The translations under genes were made by a program, and so were the position numbers. 64,000 bases of DNA from Kocuria rosea subsp. polaris (lineage in GTDB: Bacteria > Actinomycetota > Actinomycetes > Actinomycetales > Micrococcaceae), in the NCBI GenBank assembly GCA_023896275.1, contig MLDA01000003.1:62001-126000 (forward strand), given 5' to 3'. Under the pieces are notes generated by a model. The model worked only from the letters and a program-made list of their open reading frames with translations. It was not told where the DNA came from and ran no database searches. Of the stretch, positions 45,485 through 53,341 are shown piece by piece; positions within the stretch are counted from its first letter, which is position 1, and every line of letters starts with the position of its first letter.

Positions 45485-45525
45485 ACAGAGGCGGCTTCCC
45501 TTCGGGGAGGCCGCCTCTGTCGTTA
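45485..45525 (+). terminator. Terminator after tRNA-Leu
   Basis: ACAGAGGCGGCTTCCC pairs with GGGAGGCCGCCTCTGT (one G-T) around a TTCG loop, followed by CGTTAAT. It begins 6 bp past the tRNA. Its right arm is also the start of a direct repeat seen again at 46124. Confidence 0.8.
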
Positions 45526-45549
45526 ATCCGTGTATCCCGAAGTGCGGCA
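45514..45549 (+). repeat. 36-bp direct repeat, copy 1
   Basis: It begins CCTCTGTCGTTAATCCG and ends GAAGTGCGGCA. About 33 of 36 bases match the copy at 46124-46159, exactly 610 bp away. The two copies flank a lipoprotein gene. Confidence 0.75.
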
Positions 45550-45651
45550 TCGGCCAGCGTGAGTGGCGAAGCGGTCCGCTGGCGACCTTGGATGAGTCGC
45601 ACCGAATGCACGTACCGCGCGCGGCGGAAAGCTCGCTACAGTGACTTGATC

Positions 45652-46107
45652 ATGCAGCGCAACCGTCGATCGGCTCTCATTGTCCCGCTCTTTGTCGTGT
45701 CATTGACCGCAATGCTCGCAGTCTCCGGATGCTCGACAACGCGATCGTCACCCTCCTTTGAATCGCAGATCCAGGAGCGTGCCGCGAGCAGTGAGTCATT
45801 CGAACTGCCCGCGGGCGCTGGGGGCGCGTCTTGGGATGAACTATTGGTCATGTGTCCATATGACGCCCAACCCGAAGGCGTGCATGCCTCTCTGGCCGAA
45901 GCCGCGTCCCGGATCGATACCGACAGCACAGATGCCTCGCAGTGGCTGCTCTTCGCTGCCGCTGGTGAGGTGAGAACACTTATTCTGGACCGATCAACGG
46001 TCGACTTCTGCGCAATTTCCCGGCCGGGGCAGGGGCCTTACGCCTCGGATGCCCGGTGGACCGCCACTGAGGACGAGGGCATCATCGTGCTCTCGCCTGA
46101 CAAGTAG
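45652..46107 (+). CDS. Small putative lipoprotein
   Basis: The 151-residue product has a signal peptide (basic start, hydrophobic LIVPLFVVSLTAMLAVSG) and a lipobox ending at Cys 27 (VSGC), so it should be a membrane-anchored lipoprotein. The mature part has two further Cys residues (in VMCPYD and VDFCAIS) and no recognised domain. Bracketed by the two 36-bp repeats downstream of tRNA-Leu. Confidence 0.72.
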   Translation: MQRNRRSALIVPLFVVSLTAMLAVSGCSTTRSSPSFESQIQERAASSESFELPAGAGGASWDELLVMCPYDAQPEGVHASLAEAASRIDTDSTDASQWLLFAAAGEVRTLILDRSTVDFCAISRPGQGPYASDARWTATEDEGIIVLSPDK

Positions 46108-46123
46108 TGCGCCCTTCACGCTA

Positions 46124-46159
46124 CCTCTGTCGTTAATCCGCGGATCCTGAAGTGCGGCA
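46124..46159 (+). repeat. 36-bp direct repeat, copy 2
   Basis: About 33 of 36 bases match 45514-45549. The tRNA terminator's left arm is missing here, so this copy cannot fold the same hairpin. Confidence 0.75.
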
Positions 46160-46215
46160 CCTGCCGGTTCATGGTCAACCGAGTATTCTCGCTGATAGGA
46201 CCGAGGGAGGTGCCC

Positions 46216-46635
46216 ATGGGGAGCTACGTGAGGCCGGCGATGGCGGCCGCGGCATTGGTGCTGGCGGCGTCTGTGTCGGCGTGCGCGGGACCGGCGAACG
46301 TCGCCGATTCCGAGTACGCCGGTGTGCCGCCCGAGGTTCGGGACCACTGGGACGCGTCGCGGCCCCAGGCGGAGCCCGTCGTGTTCGTTGATGAGGACGG
46401 TAGGGCCCACTTGGTGACGTGGGGGAGCTCGAGCTGCCCGCTGATCCCCACCGCGTTCGACTCCGACGACGGCGAATGGGAGTTCGCGCTCGACCAGGAC
46501 CAAACGCAGCCCTGTACGGATGACCTGGCGCCCATGACGTACGTCTTCGACGACGCGCCCGAGCCGATCCCGGAAATTGCGACGGTGAGGGACGTGCGTG
46601 GGGAGCGGGCGCAGGTCGACGTCGTCGGCCCTTAG
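46216..46635 (+). CDS. Small putative lipoprotein
   Basis: The 139-residue product has a signal peptide with lipobox VSAC (Cys about residue 23), then an acidic mature domain with two further Cys (in SSCPLIP and QPCTDD) that may pair. No family recognised. The ATG at 46216 has GGGAGG about 6 bases upstream; an in-frame ATG 15 codons earlier lacks one. It follows the second 36-bp repeat but shows no clear similarity to the first lipoprotein. Confidence 0.7.
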   Translation: MGSYVRPAMAAAALVLAASVSACAGPANVADSEYAGVPPEVRDHWDASRPQAEPVVFVDEDGRAHLVTWGSSSCPLIPTAFDSDDGEWEFALDQDQTQPCTDDLAPMTYVFDDAPEPIPEIATVRDVRGERAQVDVVGP

Positions 46636-46864
46636 GGAGGCGCGGTTCGCGGCATGATCTCCGCCACGATCCCTGTTGTTGCAGGGGAAGCGCGGCTAGA
46701 ATTGAACGGTCAGTTCGGTGCGGACGCACGAGTCCGAACATCGAACCCGCACGACAATGACGTTGAATCTATTCGTAACCTGCATCACATGCATAGACTG
46801 GCTCGAACAGCCGCTTAGGCTGAGCACGAATTGAAACGAACCATTGTCGCGCGAAGGGAGTGTT

Positions 46865-47563
46865 GTGGCGGAACAGACCCCACACCAGAACGTCACCTTT
46901 CAATCAGCCGGGCGCGAAGCCCACGGGTATCTTGCGATTCCCGAAGACGGGCAGGGGCCCGGTGTCATTGTGGTCCAGGAATGGTGGGGACTGACGGACC
47001 ACATCCGCGACGTTGCCGATCGGCTGGCGGCGGAGGGTTTCGTGGCGCTGGCCCCGGACCTTTTCGGCGGACGGACCACGCACGACGCTGACGAGGCCGG
47101 ACAGATGATGTCCGAACTTCCGGCCGAGGAGGGTGCCCGCCTGTTGGCCGGGGCGACCGACTACCTGCTGGGTCGCGAGGAGGTCGAGAGTCATACCGTC
47201 GGTGCGATCGGCTTCTGCATGGGCGGCGGCTTCGTGCTGGCGCTCGCTGCGCAGCAGGGCGAGAAGGTCTCCGCGGCCGTCCCGTTCTACGGGGTCGGCC
47301 AAGCGGTGCCAGATTCGTACGAAAACCTCACGGCGGCCGTGCAGGGCCACTATGCGTTGCAGGATCAGATGTACCCGGCCGATGCGGCACGGGAGCAGGA
47401 GCAGCAGATTCGCGAGGAGTCGGGCGCCGACGTCGTGTTCCACTACTACGACGCCGGCCACGCCTTCCACAATGATGAGAACACCGCGGGCAACTACAGC
47501 CGCGAGCACGCAGAACTCGCGTGGGATCGAGCCATCTCGTTCCTGCGAGCACACGTCAAGTAA
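46865..47563 (+). CDS. Dienelactone hydrolase family protein
   Basis: The 232-residue alpha/beta hydrolase resembles dienelactone hydrolase: VIVVQEWWGLTDHIRDVADR near residue 30 holds the conserved Glu, GAIGFCMGGGFVLAL near 112 carries the Cys nucleophile, and YDAGHAFHND near 195 the His. The acid is probably the Asp in an earlier loop. Substrate unknown; these enzymes hydrolyse lactones and esters. GTG 46865 is favoured by GAAGGGA at 46853-46859. 15 bp before uspA, likely co-transcribed. Confidence 0.88.
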   Translation: MAEQTPHQNVTFQSAGREAHGYLAIPEDGQGPGVIVVQEWWGLTDHIRDVADRLAAEGFVALAPDLFGGRTTHDADEAGQMMSELPAEEGARLLAGATDYLLGREEVESHTVGAIGFCMGGGFVLALAAQQGEKVSAAVPFYGVGQAVPDSYENLTAAVQGHYALQDQMYPADAAREQEQQIREESGADVVFHYYDAGHAFHNDENTAGNYSREHAELAWDRAISFLRAHVK

Positions 47564-47578
47564 ATAAGGAGATACACC

Positions 47579-48010
47579 ATGTCCGGAACCGTCATCGTAG
47601 GTGTCGACGGCAGCACCACGTCCTTCAAGGCAGCCACCCGCGCAGCCACCGTCGCCGCAGGCCTCGGCGCCACCCTGACCGTCGTGACCGCCTACGCCAA
47701 GGACAGCACCGAGGTCGTCGAGATCGGCAACGACACCTGGGTCCTGGACTCGGCTGAGCAGGCCGACAAGCTCACCAACCAGGTTGCGTTCAAGCTGCGC
47801 GAGGTCGTCCCGGGCGCCACGATCGTCACCAAGGCCGTCAAGGGCAAGCCGACCGAGGCGCTCGTCACGGCCGCCGAGGAAGAGGACGCACAGCTCATCG
47901 TCGTCGGCAACGTCGGCATGAAGGGCCTCGGCCGCGTGCTCGGCTCCGTCGCCACCTCCGTGGCGCACAACTCGCCGTGCGACGTCTACGTGGTCAAGAC
48001 GGACGCCTGA
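47579..48010 (+). CDS. Universal stress protein (UspA family)
   Basis: The 143-residue protein is a single Usp domain. It starts VIVGVDGSTTSFKAATRAA and ends with the ATP-binding Walker-like signature VVGNVGMKGLGRVLGSVATS then VAHNSPCDVYVVK (G-2X-G-9X-G(S/T)-type). Such proteins bind ATP and accumulate under stress. Strong AAGGAG site 8 bp before the ATG. Confidence 0.92.
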   Translation: MSGTVIVGVDGSTTSFKAATRAATVAAGLGATLTVVTAYAKDSTEVVEIGNDTWVLDSAEQADKLTNQVAFKLREVVPGATIVTKAVKGKPTEALVTAAEEEDAQLIVVGNVGMKGLGRVLGSVATSVAHNSPCDVYVVKTDA

Positions 48011-48135
48011 CCCCGTCTCCCACCCGCGCGTAGTTCGACGGCGCCGCTCACCATCCGTGGTGGGCGGCGCCGTCGTCGTTCCGGGCCCTGGCGCGGCCCG
48101 AAGGCTCCCGCGGCCCGGCCCGGTAGGGTTGTGCC

Positions 48136-48993
48136 GTGGAAGAGCGAGCGCAGGAATCGAACGGGCGGGCCGGGCTGCGGGTCGCGTATGTCCCCGGCGT
48201 GACGCCGGGCAAGTGGCTGGACCGCTGGAACGAGCGGCTGACCGCCCCGCTCGAGGCGGTCCTGCACGACGACGGGGACCCGCTCGAGCTGCTGGGTGAC
48301 GGGCGCGCCGATCTGGTGTTCGTGCGTTTTCGCGAGGACGAGTCGCAGGCCAGCCCCGCGCTGCACTGCATCCCCCTTTACACCGAGCTTCCGGTGGTGT
48401 GTGCGCCGAAGGAGCACATCGTTGAGGCGTACGAGGACGAGGTTCCCTTCGCCGAGATCGCCGACGAGACGTTCCTCGATCTCGCCGACTATCCGGCGGA
48501 GACCGGCGGGCAGCGGATGGCCCTCGAGGTCGTCGGCACCGGCGCGGGGCTGCTCGTGCTGCCCATGTCCGTCGCGCGGCTCTATCACCGCAAGGACGTC
48601 ATCCACAGGGTATTGACGGGTGCACCGGAGGACCTGGGCGGTACGACCCGGATCGGCCTGGCGTGGCCGCGGCCGGACATCAAGGATGCCGAACTCGAGG
48701 CGGCGCTCGCGGACCCGGAGAGCGACGAGGCCAAGCGCGCCGCGCTCATCGAGGAATTCGTCGGGATCGTGCGCGGGCGCAAGGCGACGTCGTCGCGGCA
48801 GCCCTCGGTGCGCGAGCGCGAACAGGCCGAGGCCGCGAAGGCGCAGAAGCGCCGGCAGGGGGCCGACAAGGCGGCCGCAGCGAAGCGCGGACCAAAGCAG
48901 GGCGGCAAGTCGGCACCCAAGGGTGGGCACCGCGGCGCGGGCGGACGCGGCGGGCCCAAGCGTGGCGGACCGAAGCGCGGCAAGCGGAAGTGA
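48136..48993 (+). CDS. LysR-type substrate-binding domain protein without HTH, basic tail
   Basis: The 285-residue protein reads as a LysR effector domain (RVAYVPGVTPGKWLDRWNER near 15, then DLVFVRFREDES, LPVVCAPKEH, ALEVVGTGAGLLVLPMS, TTRIGLAWPR). No helix-turn-helix precedes it. The last 75 residues are a Lys/Arg/Gly-rich tail (GGRGGPKRGGPKRGKRK at the end) that could bind nucleic acid. Family members of this type occur in Actinobacteria as hypothetical proteins. Function unknown. Confidence 0.75.
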   Translation: MEERAQESNGRAGLRVAYVPGVTPGKWLDRWNERLTAPLEAVLHDDGDPLELLGDGRADLVFVRFREDESQASPALHCIPLYTELPVVCAPKEHIVEAYEDEVPFAEIADETFLDLADYPAETGGQRMALEVVGTGAGLLVLPMSVARLYHRKDVIHRVLTGAPEDLGGTTRIGLAWPRPDIKDAELEAALADPESDEAKRAALIEEFVGIVRGRKATSSRQPSVREREQAEAAKAQKRRQGADKAAAAKRGPKQGGKSAPKGGHRGAGGRGGPKRGGPKRGKRK

Positions 48994-49018
48994 TCCAGCC
49001 GCGGCGCCGGGGGAAGCG

Positions 49019-49303
49019 ATGATGTTCGTTCACGACACCGGACGAGTGGAGGCGATCGAGTCGGCCAACCCGGAGGGCGTCGTCGTGCGCGTGCGATCGG
49101 ACGCGGGCAGCTATCTGGTCACCGTGGTGGAACCCGAGGCGGCGACGCTGGCGCGCCGCGGTGAGGACCTGATTGGTGCGCCGCTGCACTTCATGGGTTT
49201 TGTCGGCGCCAGGGCGTCCGACGGCGGCGTGACTCGCCTGCTCGCGCGGCGGGCCGGCGTGGACGTGCTCGGCCTGCCGGCGAGGACACGGGGCGCCGCG
49301 TGA
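49019..49303 (+). CDS. Hypothetical protein
   Basis: The 94-residue product (MMFVHDTGRVEAIESANPEG...) is predicted soluble with beta-rich character. No family recognised. The ATG has GGGGGAAG just upstream, 26 bp after the LysR-effector-like gene. Its stop overlaps the next start (GTGA), so it is likely part of the same unit. Confidence 0.6.
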   Translation: MMFVHDTGRVEAIESANPEGVVVRVRSDAGSYLVTVVEPEAATLARRGEDLIGAPLHFMGFVGARASDGGVTRLLARRAGVDVLGLPARTRGAA

Positions 49304-49632
49304 GCGGATACGTTGCCGACGCCGGTGTCGTCGTTTCGGTCCTCCGGACCCCGCCCGACGCTCCGATGGGCGGCTTGGCGCAAGCGGCCATTGAAGTCGT
49401 GGCTGTTCCGGCGGACGAGTTCGAGTCCGAGCGCCGCTACGTCCTGGAACTTGTCGACGCGTACGCCGAATTTGCCGGAGCCGAGGCCGGGCGGTTGCCA
49501 GGACTCACGGTCCTCTTCGGTGGCCACCTCCGGACGGAGCCAGCTACGCCGCTGAGCGTCACGGTGACGTCTTTCGCGATCGCACTCGAATCGGTGGATG
49601 CACTGCTGGAGGGTCCCGGGTCGCCGGACTAG
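49300..49632 (+). CDS. Hypothetical protein
   Basis: The 110-residue soluble protein starts at a GTG overlapping the previous stop. It has no recognised motif. Tight coupling with the previous frame supports both as genes. Its end overlaps the convergent SGNH hydrolase stop by 4 bp. Confidence 0.6.
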   Translation: MSGYVADAGVVVSVLRTPPDAPMGGLAQAAIEVVAVPADEFESERRYVLELVDAYAEFAGAEAGRLPGLTVLFGGHLRTEPATPLSVTVTSFAIALESVDALLEGPGSPD

Positions 49633-50243
49633 GCGCCAGCTGGCGAGCGGAGCCACTCGATGATGGGGCTCATAGCGATCGCCGCCAGGACCGTATAGCC
49701 GCCAGTATCCGGATGGAAGCCATCGCCGGCCTTCGCCTCGCGCTGCCACGTCTCGTCGGTCGACGTCGGGGTGAATACGTCCACGAACGGGATGCGAAGC
49801 TCGGATGCCGTGGTGCGCAGCGCCGCGTTCAACTCCGACAGCCGGGCATTCTGCGCGTCGTCCGGCACGGCAGGTGGGCCTAGCAGCAGGAGCCGGGCCC
49901 GACCAGCGTCGGCATGCATGGACCGCAGAGCGTCCACGCTTGCGGACAGCTCCACCCGGCGCCGGCCGGCCTCCACCGTGGTGTCGTTGACACCGAATGA
50001 CAGGATGATCCGTGCGTCTTCGGCCGGTTGCAGCCGCGGCGTCGTCTCGGCAGGGAGCCGGGAGGCGATCTGAACCGATGTCTCGCGTCGGACGCCCAGG
50101 TTGTAGGCGGTCAGCGCGATGCCCTGAGTTCTGGCCTCGACGGCGACCCGTCCCGTCCAGCCGAGGCCCGTGGAGTCGCCGATTCCCGCGACGAAGGAGT
50201 CGCCGACGAAACAGACGCGTGTATCCGGGCTCGAAGCTGTCAC
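49629..50243 (-). CDS. SGNH/GDSL-family hydrolase
   Basis: The 204-residue enzyme shows the SGNH blocks: CFVGDSFVAGIGDSTGLGW near residue 10 (Ser), a Gly in the second block (LGVRRET), SFGVNDTTVEAG near 73 (Asn), and DGFHPDTGGY near 180 (Asp-His). Likely a lipase, esterase or thioesterase; the substrate is not readable. No signal peptide, so cytoplasmic. GTG at 50243 is chosen because the protein starts just before the first block; the open frame runs on another 44 codons without family support. Confidence 0.85.
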   Translation of the reverse strand: MTASSPDTRVCFVGDSFVAGIGDSTGLGWTGRVAVEARTQGIALTAYNLGVRRETSVQIASRLPAETTPRLQPAEDARIILSFGVNDTTVEAGRRRVELSASVDALRSMHADAGRARLLLLGPPAVPDDAQNARLSELNAALRTTASELRIPFVDVFTPTSTDETWQREAKAGDGFHPDTGGYTVLAAIAMSPIIEWLRSPAGA

Positions 50244-50350
50244 GCGGCCATCGTATCGGCGTGGCCGGGACGCGGGGCAACCCGTTTCGGCCGAAGAGAC
50301 GGCGGCCCACCGGTACGTCGCCGTCGTGCGGGAGATGCTGATGGACGGCA

Positions 50351-50386
50351 AGAGCCGGGGTATGCGCCCTCGCATACCCCGGCTCT
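50351..50386 (-). terminator. Hairpin after gntP
   Basis: AGAGCCGGGGTATGCG (50351-50366) and its exact complement (50371-50386) form a 16-bp stem with a 4-base loop, 22 bp past the gntP stop. The T-run is short on the - strand, but CTCTTTGG follows on +. Confidence 0.75.
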
Positions 50387-50408
50387 TTGGCCTCTACCTT
50401 GGCGAGTG

Positions 50409-51809
50409 TCAGCCGATCGAGGCCAGGAGGTAGACCACCGCGGCCAGGGCGAAGGCCATGAGCGCGATGAGGGTCTCCAGGACGGTCCACGTCTTCAGCG
50501 TGGTCTTGACGTCCATGTCGAAGAAGCGGCCGACGAGCCAGAAGCCCGAGTCGTTGACGTGGGAGGCGATGACCGAGCCGGCGGCCACGGCGATGACCAT
50601 GGCGGCCAGCTGCATCTCGTTGAGGTCGGCGGCCAGCACCGCCGAGCTCAGGAGGCCCGCCGTCGTCGTGAGCGCGACCGTGGCCGAGCCCTGGGCGACG
50701 CGGATGATCGAGGAGATCAGGAAGCCTGCGAGGATCAGCGGGATGCCGAGGCCCGTCAGCGAGGACTCCAGTGCGCCGCCGATGCCGGACGTGCGGAGCA
50801 CGCCGCCGAACATGCCGCCTGCGCCCGTGATCAGGATGACGGAGGAGACCGGGCCGAGTGCGCCCTCGAGCGTCTGCTCGATGGCGGACTTCTCCATGCC
50901 GCGGCCGGTACCGATCGTCAGGACGGCAACCAGCAGGGTGATGAGCAGGGCGACGGGCGTCGAGCCGATGGCGAGCAGGAGCTGGAACCAGCCGGCGTCC
51001 GCGGAGCCCTCCGGCAGCACGCCGGCCTCGGACAAGGTGCTCAGGCCGGTGTTGAGGAAGATCAGGACCAGGGGGAGGAGAAGCAGTGCGACGACGGTGC
51101 CGAACTTCGGCGGGTTGGTCTCGTGCTGCTCGTCGGCGCGGCCCAGCAGGTTCGGGATCGGGAGATCCCACTTGCGGCCGGCCCAGCGACCGAAGAGATA
51201 GGAGGTCACGTACCAGGTGGGGATGGCGATGATCAGGCCGATCAGCAGCACGTAGCCGACGTTGGCCTCGAAGAAGGTTGCGGCGGCCACGGGGCCCGGG
51301 TGCGGTGGGACGAAGACGTGCATCACGGAGAACGCGCCGGCCGTGGGCAGGCCGTAGAGCAGGACCGATCCGCCCAGGCGGCGGGCGACGGCGAACACGA
51401 CCGGCAGCATCACGACGAGGCCGGCATCGAAGAAGATGGGGAAGCCGAACAGCAGCGACGCGATGCCGAGCGCGAACGGTGCGCGCTTCTCGCCGAACCG
51501 ACCGATCAGGGTGTCCGCCAGAACTTTGGCGCCGCCGGAGATCTCGACGAGGCGGCCGAGCATCGCACCGAGGCCGACGAGGAGTGCCACGGCAGCGAGC
51601 GTTGAACCGAAGCCCTGCGTCAACGTCGAGACCACTTCACCGGCGGGAATGCCCGTGGCGAAAGCGGTCAGCAGGCTGACCAGGATCAGCGCAACGAAGG
51701 CGTGTACGCGCAGTTTGATGATGAGGAAGAGCAGGACGAGGATTGCGGCGGCGGCGATGCCGAGCAGGGGTCCCGCCCCGAGGGTTTGGGTCCAACCTTC
51801 AATGGTCAT
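50409..51809 (-). CDS. gntP: Gluconate permease (GntP family)
   Basis: The 466-residue protein has about 12-14 helices and matches the GntP family of gluconate:proton symporters. Visible features are the GFGSTLAAVALLVGLGAMLGR segment (near 62), FVPPHPGPVAAATF near residue 166, and ASHVNDSGFWLVGRFFDM near 420. It lies 38 bp after gntK on the same strand, so uptake and phosphorylation are co-expressed. The regulator gntR is divergent upstream. Confidence 0.95.
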   Translation of the reverse strand: MTIEGWTQTLGAGPLLGIAAAAILVLLFLIIKLRVHAFVALILVSLLTAFATGIPAGEVVSTLTQGFGSTLAAVALLVGLGAMLGRLVEISGGAKVLADTLIGRFGEKRAPFALGIASLLFGFPIFFDAGLVVMLPVVFAVARRLGGSVLLYGLPTAGAFSVMHVFVPPHPGPVAAATFFEANVGYVLLIGLIIAIPTWYVTSYLFGRWAGRKWDLPIPNLLGRADEQHETNPPKFGTVVALLLLPLVLIFLNTGLSTLSEAGVLPEGSADAGWFQLLLAIGSTPVALLITLLVAVLTIGTGRGMEKSAIEQTLEGALGPVSSVILITGAGGMFGGVLRTSGIGGALESSLTGLGIPLILAGFLISSIIRVAQGSATVALTTTAGLLSSAVLAADLNEMQLAAMVIAVAAGSVIASHVNDSGFWLVGRFFDMDVKTTLKTWTVLETLIALMAFALAAVVYLLASIG

Positions 51810-51847
51810 GGGATTCTCCGGATGGTCGAAGTGGTGGTGATGGTCGG

Positions 51848-52372
51848 TCAGGCGTTGACGCCCCGCAGCACCTGCAGTGCAGCGGCGAGGAGTGCGTCGG
51901 GGGTCTTGTCATTGACGAGCACCGCGCCGGGCTCGTCGCTGGTGAGCGGCTCGAGAGTGGAGAGCTGGCTCGGCAGGAGGCTCGGCGGCATGAAGTGCCC
52001 GCTGCGCTGTGAGATGCGCTCGCTCAGCAGCTCCTGTGTCCCGCTGACGTGCAGGAAGACGACGTCGCCGTCGGCCTCGCGGAGCAGGTAGCGGTAGCTG
52101 TGCTTGAGGGCGGAGCAGGTGACGATGGTGCCGCCCGCCTGGTTCCGGGACATCCAGTCGCGGATCTCTCGCAGCCACGGCCAGCGGTCTTCGTCCGTCA
52201 GGGGTGTTCCGTTGCGCATCTTGTCGATGTTGGCCCGGGGGTGGAACTCGTCCGCTTCGGCGTAGGGCCAGCCGAGCTCTTCGGCCAACAGCTGGGCCAG
52301 GGTGGTCTTTCCGGATCCGGCGACACCCATCACCACCACGTGGGTAGCTGGTTCGGTGCGTGTGCTTGCCAT
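51848..52372 (-). CDS. gntK: Gluconokinase
   Basis: The 174-residue kinase phosphorylates gluconate to 6-phosphogluconate, feeding the pentose phosphate pathway. It has Walker A GVAGSGKTTLAQ near residue 16, the gluconate-binding ADEFHPRANIDKM near 40, and the DEDRWPWLREI segment typical of GntK. First gene of the gntK-gntP unit. Confidence 0.95.
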   Translation of the reverse strand: MASTRTEPATHVVVMGVAGSGKTTLAQLLAEELGWPYAEADEFHPRANIDKMRNGTPLTDEDRWPWLREIRDWMSRNQAGGTIVTCSALKHSYRYLLREADGDVVFLHVSGTQELLSERISQRSGHFMPPSLLPSQLSTLEPLTSDEPGAVLVNDKTPDALLAAALQVLRGVNA

Positions 52373-52429
52373 CTTGACTCCTTCTGGGCGGCGGTGGCCA
52401 GGCGCCCGAGCGGCGCGGAATGTGACTTA

Positions 52430-52500
52430 CCTTATAGGCGTTACACAAAGATAACATCTTTTTGTGATTAAGGTAATACCTTTGTAATGAGTTGTTCGTG
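52430..52500. promoter_or_regulatory. AT-rich gntK-gntR control region with palindrome
   Basis: The gap between gntK and gntR is unusually AT-rich here. It contains AAGGTAATACCTT at 52470-52482, a 6-bp inverted repeat with a single central base, and a nearby TTACACAAAGATAAC segment. These fit a GntR/FadR-type operator and divergent promoters. Confidence 0.6.
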
Positions 52501-52583
52501 TAGGGGGCTGGCACACATGCCAGAATCCGGGCGTGACCTGAGTGCATGCGGCAGGCCCGGCGAATCTCGCTAGGATCGATGTC

Positions 52584-53297
52584 ATGCCGAACGACGACGT
52601 TGCCGCCCTGCTCCAGAACCCCATCCTCGAGGTTCTGGGCCGCGAGATCGTCGACGGTGTCCTGACGTCGGGTGATCGCCTCACCCTCGAGACCCTGCAG
52701 GACCGCTTCGGTGTCTCCCGCACGGTCATGCGCGACTGCATGCGGGTCCTCGAATCCCTGCGGATGGTCGTCTCGCGCCGCCGCGTCGGCCTCGTCGTCC
52801 AGGAGCCCGAGGCGTGGAACAAGTTCGACCGCCGCGTCATCCGGTGGCGCCTCGCCGGGCCGGGGCGCGAGGACCAGTTCACCGAGCTCACCGAACTTCG
52901 CATCGCCGTCGAACCGCTCTCCGCGGCCCGTACCGCGCGCGGGGCGAGCGCCGTCGTCCGGGACCGGCTCACGGAACTTGCCGCGGACATGCGCCGACTC
53001 GGCGAGGCCGGGCAGCTCGAAGAGTTCCTCGAGGCGGACATCGAATTCCACCAGCTGCTGCTGCGCTCCAGCGGGAACTCGATGTTCGCGCAGCTCGACG
53101 GCGTCATCGCCGAGGTCCTGACCGGGCGCACCCAGCAGGGATTGATGCCTTTCCACCCGCGCCCGGAGGCCCTCGCCGAGCACGAGGCCGTCGCCGACGC
53201 CGTCGCCCGGCGCGACCCGGAGGCCGCCGAGCGCCACATGCAGGTGCTCGTCGACGAGGTCCGGCGGGCGATGGACTCCCCGAACCCGGCCGAGTAG
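52584..53297 (+). CDS. gntR: GntR/FadR-family regulator of gluconate genes
   Basis: The 237-residue protein has an N-terminal winged helix (LQDRFGVSRTVMRDCMRVLE near residue 40) and a C-terminal FCD ligand domain (about 90-225). It is divergent from gntK-gntP across an AT-rich palindrome, so it most likely represses these genes and is released by gluconate or 6-phosphogluconate. The ATG is preferred over an upstream in-frame GTG at 52542, which has no ribosome site. Confidence 0.9.
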   Translation: MPNDDVAALLQNPILEVLGREIVDGVLTSGDRLTLETLQDRFGVSRTVMRDCMRVLESLRMVVSRRRVGLVVQEPEAWNKFDRRVIRWRLAGPGREDQFTELTELRIAVEPLSAARTARGASAVVRDRLTELAADMRRLGEAGQLEEFLEADIEFHQLLLRSSGNSMFAQLDGVIAEVLTGRTQQGLMPFHPRPEALAEHEAVADAVARRDPEAAERHMQVLVDEVRRAMDSPNPAE

Positions 53298-53341
53298 GCC
53301 GCCTGCGCTGCCGGGCCGCCCGCGCCCGATAGATTGGGTTC

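Noticed and set aside
45652-46635. Two lipoprotein genes as a tandem duplication
   Set aside because: Apart from signal peptides the proteins do not align, so the flanking 36-bp repeats are not evidence that the genes are copies of each other.
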